DNA of 64,000 nt, taken from positions 2,666,001-2,730,000 of the forward strand of contig AP026541.1 of assembly GCA_026075535.2 (NCBI GenBank), given 5' to 3'. Positions 31,420-42,900 of this stretch are shown piece after piece. The stretch's first letter is position 1. Every line of letters starts with the position of its first letter. The translations under genes were made by a program, and so were the position numbers. The notes beneath the pieces were generated by a model, which saw only the letters and a list, made by a program, of their open reading frames with translations, made no database searches and had not been told where the DNA came from. Origin of the DNA: Tricholoma matsutake. Lineage: Eukaryota > Basidiomycota > Agaricomycetes > Agaricales > Tricholomataceae.

Positions 31420-32368
31420 CTACTGTGTTGCCTCTGCCTTACGGGCTTTCCAGCGGTCTAGCGCCTCACAGTTCTTGAGTTCCCCTTGAGGAAGCCAAAG
31501 GTCATCACTTTCGGAGTATCCTGACCATCTCACCAGGTATTGATATCCGCGTCCTCTCTTTCGTTCATCAATGATCTTCTCAATGTTATATTCCCTAGGC
31601 CATCATTGGTCAATACCAGACCCAGCCATTCCAGCTTGTGCAAAGGGAAAAGATCAGCATCATTTTCATTGTGTCATTTGAGTAGGGAGGCATGGAAAGT
31701 GGGGAATACATTTGGAGAGTTTGGAAGCTGGAGAGTGTATGATGATGTCTCAGGGAATGCCTTTATCACAGAATAAGGCCCATCAAAGTGTGGAAAAAAT
31801 TTTGCAACTCTAGATTTGTCTCCTGCCTTAAACTCTCGACGGTGGTGAAGGGTTGCCAGCATCACCCTATCGCCTACTAGGTATGAGTCCTCATGACCAC
31901 GTGACTTGTTTGCGAAAAACCCTTGCATGATCTTAGCGCCAATTAAGGCATCTTTCACCTCTTCTACATCAGTCTCAATTTGGCTGATGATTGTGCATGC
32001 AGTGGCTTCTTCTGGGGTGTCATCAGACATAGTCCCCGGTACCAAAGGTGGAATAACCTGTGGGCTTTGTCCCATCTGGATTTGGAAACCTGAGAATCCC
32101 ATTGATCCATTCACTGAGTTCATCATGTGGAATTGGATAATAGGTAACACACGTACCCAACCTTTTTGGTTATGCTCAACATGGAAACGAATACATTGAT
32201 TCAGAGTTTTGTTTGTGCGCTCACTCACACCATCTGTTTGGGGGTGGTAAGCTGTGGACATTTTTAGGTGTACACCGGTTAATGTGTGCAGTGCTTTCCA
32301 GAACTTGGACATGAATAATTTATTGCGGTCTGAAATTAGCTCTAGAGGCAGGCCATTCTCACAGTACC
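31420..32368 (-). pseudogene. Element B integrase C-terminal half and chromodomain
   Basis: Starts at the C1 insertion: MSKFWKALHTLTGVHLKMST, AYHPQTDGVSERTNKTLNQC (integrase core, the Glu of DDE), KGWVRVLPIIQF, VGDRVMLATLHHRREF, GPYSVIKAFPETSSYTLQLP. Then, in another frame, a chromodomain (YNIEKIIDERKRGRGYQYLV, RWSGYSESDDLWLPQGELKN) ends at the TAG at 31420-31422. A TGA after HASLLK (31674) and a frameshift near 31600 break it. Confidence 0.88.
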
Positions 32369-33035
32369 TGTTAAGACTATAGGTCCTTGACTCAGCCTCG
32401 GCTTCATGTATCGCAGTTGGAGGCTTTCCAACTGTATCGGTATCACACTAGGAGACTTTCCTAGTGTATCGGGCTTCCTGCCTTCACTTGGGTACTTCCT
32501 CAAGTAGTCACGGCTATCCGTACTCAGAGGCTTTCTGAGTAGACCGTTCGTTCGTGTATCACAGTTGGAGGCTTTCCAACTGTCGAGTTCAGGTTATCAC
32601 AGCTAGGGGCTTCCTAAGCTGTCAAGTTCAGGTTATCACAACTAAGGGACTTCCTTAGTTGTCGAGTGTTCTGGTTGAGTCTAAGACCGTTGGTTGAATT
32701 AGGTCAAGCTGGAGAATACACAGAGTGTAGCTACAGCTTATATACTGTTCTAGGACTACCTATCGTCCAATCGGAAAGTGAGATGCTTATCAGGTAAATA
32801 TAGACAAGAACAATAGAGACAATAGGCCTCATGCCTCGCATGAGGTGTCCGATGTCAAGGATCTGATGTCCCGGACCTCATGTAAAGGGGGTTGTTGTAC
32901 CACAGTGCATGTGGGAGTGGGTTCGGGCATATGGAGTCACCACACATCAAGGTGTCTTCCATCGGAAGAGAGTCGAGTCGAATAAGAAAAAATGAACTGC
33001 CCATACTTGCGGGTTCCTGTAGACAAATCATAACA
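32369..33035 (-). repeat. 3' LTR of C1, with a 91 bp internal deletion
   Basis: Same ends as the 758 bp LTR at 46431 but lacking one segment between two copies of GAGGTGTCCGATGTCAAGGA. On the minus strand it is preceded by the polypurine tract ATAGAGAGAGGGTGA. It contains the hairpin array (about 32410-32665). Confidence 0.92.
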
Positions 33036-33680
33036 TCACCCTCTCTCTATCTTTGAAGTCACTGACTTCAATCAAAATCTCTTTCTCCTCTCTAATCAGG
33101 AGGTGGGGTGGGATCGTGGGGTTTGAGGGAATCAGTTGGAGCGCAGCAGTGTTCCCAACTCTCTGTGTTCTCTGAGCAGGAGCCTCTTCGCCAGACCATA
33201 TCCGCTTTCTTCATTGTAATGGGCGTTCCACTGGAGATCGATCCACAGGGGTCTGCTCACACCCACCAGTGGCCTCATGCCAGGGCAAAGCCCTGTTTGG
33301 TCGACACAGAAGTCCTCTGGGATGTAGTCTTCCCCGTCTCATTCTTCCTTGAAACACCATTCTTCATATTGGGTCCTCACCCAGGTGTAGTCCACCTTCA
33401 TGCTCCTCCAGGCAAAGAGGCAGCATTTGGGACAGGTCGAGGACATCCTTCTTATCCAGTCATCCCTTGTAATCCAGAAGGGAATCCCATGCAGGCATAT
33501 CCATGCGGGTCTGCCAGGGAGTATGTTTGTCAGTGGTTGTTGGTTGATGACCGTTTGCCCAGTCCTTGCTGGGGTTCGTGGTAGGTGTAGTGTCGATGGG
33601 GTGGGGAGCATTCTGTGGTTTCTTTCGTGGTTGGTTCAGTGGGTGTCTTGGTCTTGGTTCTGGGGGGTTCTACAGCTGTC
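33036..33680 (-). other. C1-specific accessory segment between chromodomain and 3' LTR
   Basis: On the minus strand an ORF from 33611 to 33339 (MLPTPSTLHLPRTPARTGQT ... WICLHGIPFWITRDDWIRRM, CPKCCLFAWRSMK, QYEEWCFKEE) gives 90 residues with a CX2CC motif and many Trp. I recognise no family. The corresponding part of C2 (44277-44727) is unrelated in sequence and encodes a membrane peptide. Beyond 33339 toward the LTR there are only short frames and the polypurine tract. Confidence 0.45.
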
Positions 33681-33681
33681 A

Positions 33682-36600
33682 TCACTGTTTATATGCTCCA
33701 AGGATTTTCTTGGCGTGTTTCAGGTTTCCCTCAGGCTCCCAGGAGTTCTCCGAGGTCGGGTATCCGACCCACTTCACTAAAAAGTGCATGGTCCTTCCTT
33801 TCTTCTTATGTCCGATGATTGCTTCCACTTCATACTCCGATTCGCCTTCTATCAGGTCGGGCGGTGGTTCTGGGAAGTTTGGTCCATGTGTCTCGGTTTC
33901 TTTGTATGGGGAAAGAAGTGCCGCATGGAATACTGGGTGTATTTTCCACTGTTCTGGCAGCTTCAGTCGATAGGAGAGTGGGCTTAGGACCTTCTCGATA
34001 GAGAATGGTCCTTCTCTTTTCGGTGCGAGCTTCTTCGTTTGGTGCGTTGTTCTGAGGTTCTTCGCTTCTAGCCACACTCTGTCTCCTTCTTTGAACGGGG
34101 TGAAGTGTCTTGTCGTTCTTTCTGCCATCATTTGTCTGGCCAACTCGTGAGTTGCCTTTGCTTCATCTCGAGCCCATTGCAGTGCGACTATTCATTTTTC
34201 TATGGCTGGTATGTTTGTCTTCAGGTAGGGGAGTGGGATCACCTTGGGCTCATAGCCCATCATGAGGTAGAATGGGGAGTTCTTCTGTACAGAGTGCGTT
34301 CTCTGGTTGTGCATGAACTCCGCGGTCGGGAGGAGGTGCTTCCAGTTCTCCTGGTTGTTCGAGCAGAAGATCCGTAAGTATATTTCCACTTCCTGGTTTA
34401 CCCGTTCTGTCTCCCCGTCAGTCTGGGGGTGGTATGCTGTGCTCATCGCCAGCTTGATTCTGAGCAATCTTCCTAGCTCCTGGAAAAGCTGCAAGGTGAA
34501 TCTGGGATCTCTGTCAGAGATGATCTTGTCTGGGAGGCCGAATCGTTTGTAGACATTGTCTAGATAGAGGGTGGCTGCTCCCAATGCATCCACAGTTTTC
34601 CTGCAAGGGATAAAAATTACCCCCTTCGTAAGCCCATGGTCTACCATGACCATGAGTGCATCATAACCATCGGATTCTGGTAGGTCGGTTATGAAATCTG
34701 TCATCACCATCGCGAATGGTCTTGTTGCTTCGGATTTGATCGATTGTAGCAGGGGGTTCGTCGGGTGCATGTTGACCTTCATCTGCTGGCATACTGCACA
34801 TCCAGCAATGTAGTTCTTGATGTACGTCATCATCCCCGGCCACCAGTAGTCTCTCCTGATCATTTCGGTTGTTTGCCATTGTCCCGGGTGTCCGCTGGTT
34901 ACTCCTTCGTGGTATTTTTGCACCAGCTTCTTCCGTAGTTCTCCGTTGTCCGGGATGTAGCACCTGTCTCGGAAGAATAGAAGGCTGTCTTCTATCTTCC
35001 AGTCTTCTAATGCTGACCTTATTGGCGGTGTTCCTTTGGTCTTTAGCGCCTCGATTGCGCTCTTTACCAGATCGTCTTTCATGATACTACCCACAAGTAG
35101 ATCATACATTTCTGTGTCAATGAATTTCACAAATACTGTCTCCGGCAGCATTGTGACATCTTCATTGTTGTTGTCTTCTTCCGGTATATGGTCCGCTCTC
35201 CGTGATAGCGCATCGCTCTGTACCATCTGAGATCCAGGTATGTGGATGAGTTGCAAGTTGAATTCCGATAGGAATAAGCTCCATCTTGCCTGTCGTCTGT
35301 TCAGTTTCTGTGCCGTCCGGAAGTACGTTAGATTCTTGTGATCTGAGAGGATTACTACCGGGTGTTCAGAACCCAGCAAGTAGTGTCTCCAAGTTTCCAC
35401 CGATCGTACTATCGCCAGAAGTTCCCTGTCGTATATCTCGTAGTTCCATTCCATTGGTGTCAGCGCATGCGATATGTATCTGCATGGATGCCAGTCTCCA
35501 TTCGTATCCCTTTGTCTCAGCACTCCTCCTGTCACATGTTTTGAGGCATCTGATTTGATCGTGAATGACTTTGTTGGGTCTGGCATCAGCAGTACTGGTG
35601 CTTCTGCGAATTTCCTTTTCAGCGTCTGAAAGGCCTGTTCGCATTCAGTTGTCCAGTTGAAGGTTTTGTCCTTCTTTGTCAGCTCATTAAGCGGTCTGCT
35701 TGTCTCCGCAAAATGTCCGATAAACTTCCTGTAGAAGTTTCCAAATCCCAGGAAAGATCTGACTGCCTTTATGTTTGTCGGGGTTGGCCAATCCTGTATA
35801 CCTGCCAGTTTTGTGTTGTCCATAGCAATCTCATTGGGTCGGATGATCAGACCCAAGAATTCCACTTTGTGGGCGTCAAATTTGCATTTCTCTGGTTTCA
35901 GGTATAGGTCATTCTCTGCCAGCCTTTGCAGTACTCGCTTTGTCCTTTCCTGGTGTTTGTTCTGATCCTTGGAGAATATCAGGATGTCGTCCATATAAAT
36001 CATGAGCCATCCTTCTCCGATCATGTCGCGGAATATCTCATTCATCATTGCCTGGAAGGTCGCCGGTGAGTTGCATAATCCAAAGAACATCACCGTTGGC
36101 TCAAACAGCCCCCGATTTGTCTTGAAGGCTGCTTTCCATTGATCTCCATCTTTGATCCTGATGTTGTGATATCCCCATCGGATGTCCAATTTCGTAAACC
36201 ATTTTGCCCCTCTTAGTTTGTCCAACAGGTCTCCTACCAGGGGCAGCGGGTAGGTGTTCTTGATTGTTCCGTTATTCAAGTACCTGTAATCTTGGCAGGG
36301 TCATAGCACATCTGAGTCCTTCTTCGCAACGAAGAAGAATGGCGATGCCATGGGCAATTTCGATGGTCGGATGTATCCTTTCTGCAGGCTTTTGTCTAGA
36401 AACTTGTTGAGTTTCTTCTGTTCTGCCACCGACAATGGGTAAACCCTGCAATCCTTTGCTACAAAGTCCGGTTTTAGTTCGATCGCGTGATCCCAGGGTC
36501 TTGATTCTGGGAATCGTTCCGATGCTTCCTTTTTGAATATCCGTCGATACTCCTTGTACTGTTCAGGGAGTAGTTCATCTAGGGTCCTCTGTTCGGGGTC

Positions 36601-37889
36601 TCCTTCCTTCTTGTGTGTCAGGTGTTGAGAGACCGATGTCTTTGCCCTAATCCAGATGTTTTGTCCATAAGCATATCACGGTGATCCTTTTGCCTTCACA
36701 ATCTGAGAGATTTTCTTCGTCGTCTGAGAATATCCGTATCTTGGCTCGTCATATTCCTCTGTCAGTGGTGTCTTAGCTGGTTCAAATATTCCAATGATGG
36801 GTTCTCCTCGGATGTAGCCGACCAGTAGCTCGTCGTCTTTGATCTTTGGTTCGGGTGTCTCTTTCGGTTGTTCCATTGCCTGTTCCGTTGCCTGTTCCGT
36901 TGCCTGTTCATGGTTTGCCGCATTCTGAAGAGTCGTGATCGTGATCTCTTCATCATCTATTTCTTCAATCGTCGCCTTTCTTGTCTCGACGGGCATCTTG
37001 CTTCCTCTTGGTTCAGCATGGAGGGCTCCCCCCATTGATCTTGCCTTGGTGACGATTCTTCGGCAATCTGCTCGCCATTCTTCGTTTGTTGGTTTCTCTT
37101 TCTTCGGGGTAAACATTTCCCTTAGTTTTGCAACTATTCGGGCTGACACCGGTCGTCCTTCTTCTTTTCTGGTGGCCAGTCTCTCCAGTTCTCTGGTGGC
37201 CACCTTTGTCCATCGTGCTCGTTCTTCCTCGGCGGTCTTCTTCTTGAGGGCGAGCTTTTCTTGATCTCTAGCAATGATGCCTCAGCACCATGCCTGTCAT
37301 TCTTCTTTTGTCATGTCGAGGGGGTTCTTCTTATTTTCAGTTCCCCTTCGGTGCCATGACAGGTGTTCGTCGTTGGTTTTCTTTGTCAGTACCCTACCGA
37401 TAAGGGTTCTTCCTTTTCCATGTGAGAACTCTGGGTAAGTCTCATCCTTCATCCTGAACTGGAAGGTTCTGATCTTCCAGTCGATCACTGGGTTGATTCT
37501 TCTGAGCCATGGCAGACCTAGGATGATTGATTCCTTTCCCAGTCCTGCAATCAGGAAGGTCATCAGGAAAGTCCTTCCATTGATCGTTAAGAGTCCTCTG
37601 GCACAGTGGGAGATTTCCCCTCTCTTGTTTGGGGTTCCGTCCACATTCTTGACTCTGATTACCCTTTCCAGGGGGCGCAATTCGAATCCACTGCTTTCTG
37701 CGAATTCATGGCTCATGAATATCCCTCCCGCTCCTGAGTCGAGTAGGGCTTCAGTTTTGATGTCTTTTCCTCTGCCTGTCCCTGCCACTTTGACATCTAA
37801 GCACATAGATTGATTTTTCAAAGTGGCTAGTAGTACAGAGCAGACAGAAAGTTCGGTGGTACCTGGCATCGAGGCAGGCCACCCCTTTA
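33682..37889 (-). pseudogene. C1 pol: protease, linker, RT, RNase H, integrase, chromodomain
   Basis: Protease ALLDSGAGGIFMSHEFAESS (about 37740) and GLPWLRRINPVIDW; a long charged linker with EQATEQATEQAMEQ repeats (about 36890); RT FTKLDIRWGYHNIRI, FFGLCNSPATFQAMMNEIF and catalytic YMDDILIFSKD (about 35975); RNase H IKSDASKHVTGGVL; integrase zinc motif (HEGVTSGHPG, CAVCQQMK), MTDFITDLPESDGYDAL, SDRDPRFTLQLF and AYHPQTDGETERVNQEVEIY. The 695-codon ORF 34192-36279 carries RT through the integrase core. The chromodomain ORF 33682-34143 has YEVEAIIGHKKKGRTMHFLV and KWVGYPTSENSWEPEGNL. Stops include TGA at 34192, near 36299, at 36676 and near 37260. Two of them (near 36299 and at 36676) also exist in C2. 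Confidence 0.92.
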
Positions 37890-38107
37890 AAAACCCTCAT
37901 CTCCGATGGCAGCGATGGCAGTCGCTTTCTCTTCTCCATCGAGTTCGTTCAAGATCGCTCGGATCTTTGAGTAGGCTTCTTTGCCTTTGTTCTTTGGGGA
38001 TGGCCGGTCCTCAGTCCCTCTTTCCCCTTTCTTGTGTTCGGTTGCTCTGTGTCCGGGCTGGTGGCACACAAAGCACAATCCTTTCTTCATGTGTTCGATC
38101 CTCTCCT
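37887..38107 (-). pseudogene. C1 gag, 3' part: CCHC zinc knuckle
   Basis: ERIEHMKKGLCFVCHQPGHR then ATEHKKGERG (zinc knuckle CFVCHQPGHRATEH) to IGDEGF and the TAA at 37887-37889. The 5' part of gag lies beyond C2 at 45510-46383; CTCCT at 38103-38107 is the C2 target duplication. Confidence 0.88.
37890..37896 (-). promoter_or_regulatory. Minus-1 ribosomal frameshift heptamer GGGTTTT (C1)
   Basis: On the minus strand gag codons read GAG GGT TTT TAA, so G GGT TTT is a correctly phased X XXY YYZ heptamer with the stop directly behind. Slipping back one base enters the protease frame. C2 has the identical site. Confidence 0.65.
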
Positions 38108-38856
38108 TGTTACGATTTTCTGTTATCGTAACCCACGACGGCCAGACGTACGCCAGCAAGGCCAGGTACCTTAATTTTTCCATTCGACTTGACTCTCCTC
38201 TGACGGCAGACGCCCTGACGCATGATGACTCCATGCACCCGAACCACTCCCACATGCACCGTGGTATGACAACCCCTTCACATGAGGTCTGTGACATCAG
38301 ACACCTCATGCTATGCATGAGGCTATTCTCTTATTGTTCTCTGATAATGCTGCGCCGCAGCACTCCTTGACATCGGACACCTCATGCGAGGCATGAGGCC
38401 TATTGTCTCTATTGTTCTTGTCTATATTTACCTGATAAGCATCTCACTTTCCGATTGGACGATAGGTAGTCCTAGAACAGTATATAAGCTGTAGCTACAC
38501 TCTGTGTATTCTCCAGCTTGACCTAATTCAACCAACAGTCTTAGACTCAACCAGAACACTCGACAACTAAGGAAGTCCCTTAGTTGTGATACACTCGAAC
38601 TCGACAGCTTAGGAAGCCCCTAGCTGTGATAACCTGAACTCGACAGTTGGAAAGCCTCCAACTGTGATACATGAACGAACGGTCTACTCAGAAAGCCTCT
38701 GAGTACGGATAGCCGTGACTACTTGAGGAAGTACCCAAGTGAAGGCAGGAAGCCCGATACACTAGGAAAGTCTCCTAGTGCAATACCGATACAATTGGAA
38801 AGCCTCCAACTGCGACACACGAAGCCAAGGCTGAGTCGAGACCTATAGTCTTAACA
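38108..38856 (+). repeat. 5' LTR of C2
   Basis: 749 bp. It contains paired CCTCATGC...GCATGAGG palindromes (about 38300-38400), a TATA box TATATAAG at 38481 and the hairpin array 38563-38811, which by position lies downstream of the transcription start, in R/U5. Confidence 0.93.
38563..38811 (+). repeat. Array of eight short hairpins in the C-family LTR leader
   Basis: Hairpins at 38563-38587, 38604-38626, 38643-38665, 38685-38705, 38705-38716, 38721-38740, 38760-38780 and 38792-38811. Most have a 6-10 bp stem of different sequence around a shared GGAAAGCCT or GGAAGTCC-like loop, for example ACAGTTGG-aaagcct-CCAACTGT and CACTAGGA-aag-TCTCCTAGTG. The first three are separated by GTGATA..GAACTCG. 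The same array is present in the other three C-family LTRs (about 32410-32665, 45197-45460 and 46470-46725). Confidence 0.8.
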
Positions 38857-38903
38857 AAAGGTCAAGCTGATCTACGAAGTCCACCTACCTAGGTGCAGAC
38901 ACA

Positions 38904-39992
38904 ACGTCTTTCAGACAAAGTCCAGATAGACCTCCAACCGGAGCATCATCATCAGGAAGAACCCCGTGGTATAGATACCAGGGTCGACTAGTACGATACT
39001 CAGAACCAGCACAGAAGTGGTTCTCAAAGAGAACCAGTGATGAAGAACCCCGATACCTCGACGAAGAGGATTTTAGATCCTTTGATACAGAAGAAACCCC
39101 AGAACGAGATCCATTCTCCCTATCTGATGACAACGACAACATGTCTACTGAACCCACCACATCTACCAAGGAGATTAGAATCTGAACCCCCTCTGACTTC
39201 ACAGGGGACCGAACGAGAACTGCAAAGTTCTTACAAGAAGTGAAACTCTATTTAAGAGTAAACCATGGAATCTACGACACAGATGAGATGAAGATCATCT
39301 TCGCATTGTCCTTCATGAATGGAGGAATGGCTGCACCCTGGGCACAGACTTGAGCAGAAAGGGAAGACCTAGGAACCTGGTCTACCTTTGAAGCAATGCT
39401 CAGGACAGCGTTCACGCCAATCGACAAAGCTGGCAGGGCCAGAACCGAGATGAAGACATTGAAACAGGGACAGGACCTGGAGGACTACATTGCGCAGTTC
39501 CAAATCCTGCGAGAGAAGGCGGGGATCAACGATGACACCGCCCTCATTGAACTCTTCATGGATGGGTTAAACCCCAAGCTCCTCGAAAGAGTTTTCAACA
39601 TGGAAACAATCCCTACGACCTTGGAAGGAATGATCAATGCTGCCTCCAAGTATGATGGACAGTGGAGGAGAGCAAAAGCCATAACAGGGAGGCTGCAGGA
39701 GGCTTTTACGAGGAAGCTCCCGGCCTCTAAGGCAAAGGAAACCCCACTCAAGATCAACTGCCTCTCCTACCAGGAGAGGATCGAACACATGAAGAAAGGA
39801 TTGTGCTTTGTGTGCCACCAGCCCGGACACAGAGCAACCGAACACAAGAAAGGGGAAAGAGGGACCGAGGACCGGCCATCCCCAAAGAACAAAGGCAAAG
39901 AAGCCTACTCGAAGATCTGAGTGATCTTGAATGAACTCGATGGAGAAGAGAAAGCAACTGCCATCGCTGCCATTGGAGATGAGGGTTTTTAA
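38904..39992 (+). pseudogene. C2 gag
   Basis: The start codon expected from C1 (ATGTCTTTC) reads ACG at 38904-38906. The frame then runs SFRQSPDRPPTGA..., TPSDFTGDRTRTAKFLQEVK, NHGIYDTDEMKIIFALSFMN, RARTEMKTLKQGQDLEDYIA, DGLNPKLLERVFNMETIPTT and the zinc knuckle CFVCHQPGHRATEH to TAA 39990-39992. TGA codons lie at 39183-39185, near 39351 and at 39918-39920. At the first and last of these C1 has CAA and CGA. Gag forms the particle; this copy is dead. Confidence 0.9.
39983..39989 (+). promoter_or_regulatory. Minus-1 ribosomal frameshift heptamer GGGTTTT (C2)
   Basis: GAG GGT TTT TAA in the gag frame; a minus-1 slip leads straight into TTA AAG AGG and the protease frame (ATG at 40010 in the same frame). 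It resembles the GGGUUUA site of the yeast L-A virus. Confidence 0.68.
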
Positions 39993-42900
39993 AGAGGTGG
40001 CCTGCCTCGATGCCAGGTACCACCGAACTTTCTGTCTGCTCTGTACTACTGGCCACTTTGAAAAATCAATCTATGTGCTTAGATGTCAAAGTGGCAGGGA
40101 CAGGCAGAGGAAGAGACATCGAAACCAAAGCCCTACTCGACTCAGGAGCGGGAGGGATATTCATGAGCCATGAATTCGCAGAAAGCAGTGGATTCGAATT
40201 GCGCCCCCTGGAAAGGGTAATCAGAGTCAAGAATGTGGACGGAACCCCAAACAAGAGAGGGGAAATCTCCCACTGTGCCAGAGGACTCTTAACGATCAAT
40301 GGAAGGACTTTCCCGACGACCTTCCTGATTGCAGGACTGGGAAAGGAATCAAACATCCTAGGTCTACCATGGCTCAGAAGAATCAACCCAGTGATCGACT
40401 GGAAGATCGGAACCTTCCAGTTCAGGATGAAGGACGAGACTTACCCAGAGTTCTCATATGGGAAAGGAAGAACCCTTATCGGTAGGGTACTGACAAAGAA
40501 AACCAACGACGAACACCTGTCATGGCGCCAAAGGGGAACCGAGAATAAGAAGGACCCCCTTGACATGACAAAAGAAGAACGACAGGCATGGTGCCAAGGC
40601 ATCATCACTAGAGATCAAGAAAAGCTCGCCCTCAAGAAGAAGACTGCCGAGGAAGAATGAGCACGATGGAAAAAGGTGGCAACCAGAGAACTGGAGAAAC
40701 TGGCCACCAAGAAAGAAGAAAGACGACTGGCATTGGCCTGAATAGTCACGAAACAGAGGGAAAAGATTACCCTGAAGAAAGAGAAACCAACGAACAAAGA
40801 GCGGCGAATGGACTGCCGAAGAATCATCGCCAAGGCAAGATCAATGGGGGGAGCCCTCCATGCTGAACCAAGAGGAAGCAAGATGCCCGTCGAGACAAGA
40901 AAGGCGACGATTGAAGAAATAGATGATGAAGAGATCGTGATCACGACTCTTCAGAACGCGGAACCCATTGGGCCGCAAGACGAAGAAGACACTGGGAAGG
41001 AAAACCCAGCACAGGCAAACCACAAACAGGCAACAGAACAGGCAACAGAACAGGCAACAGAACAGGCAACGGAACAACTGAAAGAGACACCCAAACCAAA
41101 GATTGAAGACGACGAGCTACTGGTCGCCTACATCTGAGGAGAACCCGTCATTGGAATATTCAAACCAGCTAAGACACCGCTGACAGAGGAATATGACGAG
41201 CCAAGATACAGATATTCTCTGACGACGAAGAAAATCTCTCAGATTGTGAAGGCAAAAAGATCACCGTGATATGCTTATGGACAAAACATCTGGATTAGGG
41301 CAAAGACATCGGTCTCTCAACACCTGACACACAAGAAGGAAGGAGACCCCAAACAGAAGACCCTAGACAAACTACTCCCTGAACAGTACAAGGAGTATCG
41401 ACGGATATTCAAAAAGGAAGCATCGGAACGATTCCCAGAATCAAGACCCTGGGATCACGCGATCGAACTAAAACCGGACTTTGTAGCAAAGGATTGCAGG
41501 GTTTACCCATTGTCGGTGGCAGAACAGAAGAAACTCAACAAGTTTCTAGACAAAAGCCTGCAGAAAGGATACATCCGACCATCGAAATTGCCCATGGCGT
41601 CGCCATTCTTCTTCGTTGCAAAGAAGGACTTGGATGTGCTATGACCCTGCCAAGATTACAGGTACTTGAATAACGGAACAATCAAGAACACCTACCCGCT
41701 GCCACTGGTAGGAGACCTGTTGGACAAACTAAGAGGGGCAAAATGGTTTACGAAATTGGACATCCGATGGGGATATCACAACATCAGGATCAAAGATGGA
41801 GATCAATGGAAAGCAGCCTTCAAGACAAATCGGGGGCTGTTTGAGCCAACGGTGATGTTCTTTGGATTATGCAACTCACTGGCAACCTTCCAGGCAACGA
41901 TGAATGAGATATTCCACGACATGATTGGAGAAGGATGGCTCGTGATTTACATGGACGACATCCTGATATTCTCCAAGGATCAGAATGAACACCAGGAAAG
42001 GACAAAGAGGGTACTGCAAAGACTGGCAGAAAATGATTTATACCTGAAGCCGGAGAAATGCAAGTTCGATGTCCATGAAGTGGAATTCTTGGGTCTGATC
42101 ATCCGACCCAACAAAATTGCCATGGACAACACGAAACTGGCAGGTATACAGGATTGGCCAACCCCGACAAACATAAAGGCAGTCAGATCTTTCCTGGGAT
42201 TTGGAAACTTCTACAGGAAGTTTATTGGACATTTTGCGGAGACAAGCAGACTGCTTAATGAACTGATGAAGAAGAACAAGACGTTCGACTGGACAAAGGA
42301 ATGTGAACAGGCCTTTCAGACACTGAAAAGGAAATTCGCAGAAGCACCAGTACTGCTGATGCCAGACCCAACAAAGCCATTCACGATCGAATCAGATGCC
42401 TCAAAACATGCGACAGGAGGAGTGCTGAGACAAAGGGATACGAATGGAGACTGGCATCCGTGCAGATACATATCACATGCACTGACACCAATGGAATGGA
42501 ACTATGAGATATACGACAGGGAACTTCTGGCGATAGTACGATCGGTGGAAACTTGGAGACACTACTTGCTGGGTTCTGAACACCCGGTAGTAATCCTCTC
42601 AGATCACAAGAACCTAACGTACTTCCGGACGGCACAGAAACTGAACAGACGACAGGCAAGATGGAGCTTATTCCTATCGGAATTCGACTTGCAACTCATC
42701 CACGTACCTGGATCTCAGATGGTACAGAGCGATGCGCTATCACGGAGAGCAGACCATATACCGGAAGAAGACAACGACAATGAAGACATCACAATGCTGC
42801 CAGAAACAGTATTTGTGAAATTCATTGACACAGAAATGTATGATCTACTTGTGGGTAGCATCATGAAAGACGATCTGGTAAAGAGCGCAATCGAGGCGCT

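Noticed and set aside
33108..33973. Plus-strand ORFs opposite the C1 accessory segment and chromodomain
   Set aside because: They are antisense to well-supported C1 coding sequence, and the equivalent C2 strand shows different frames, so they are not conserved.
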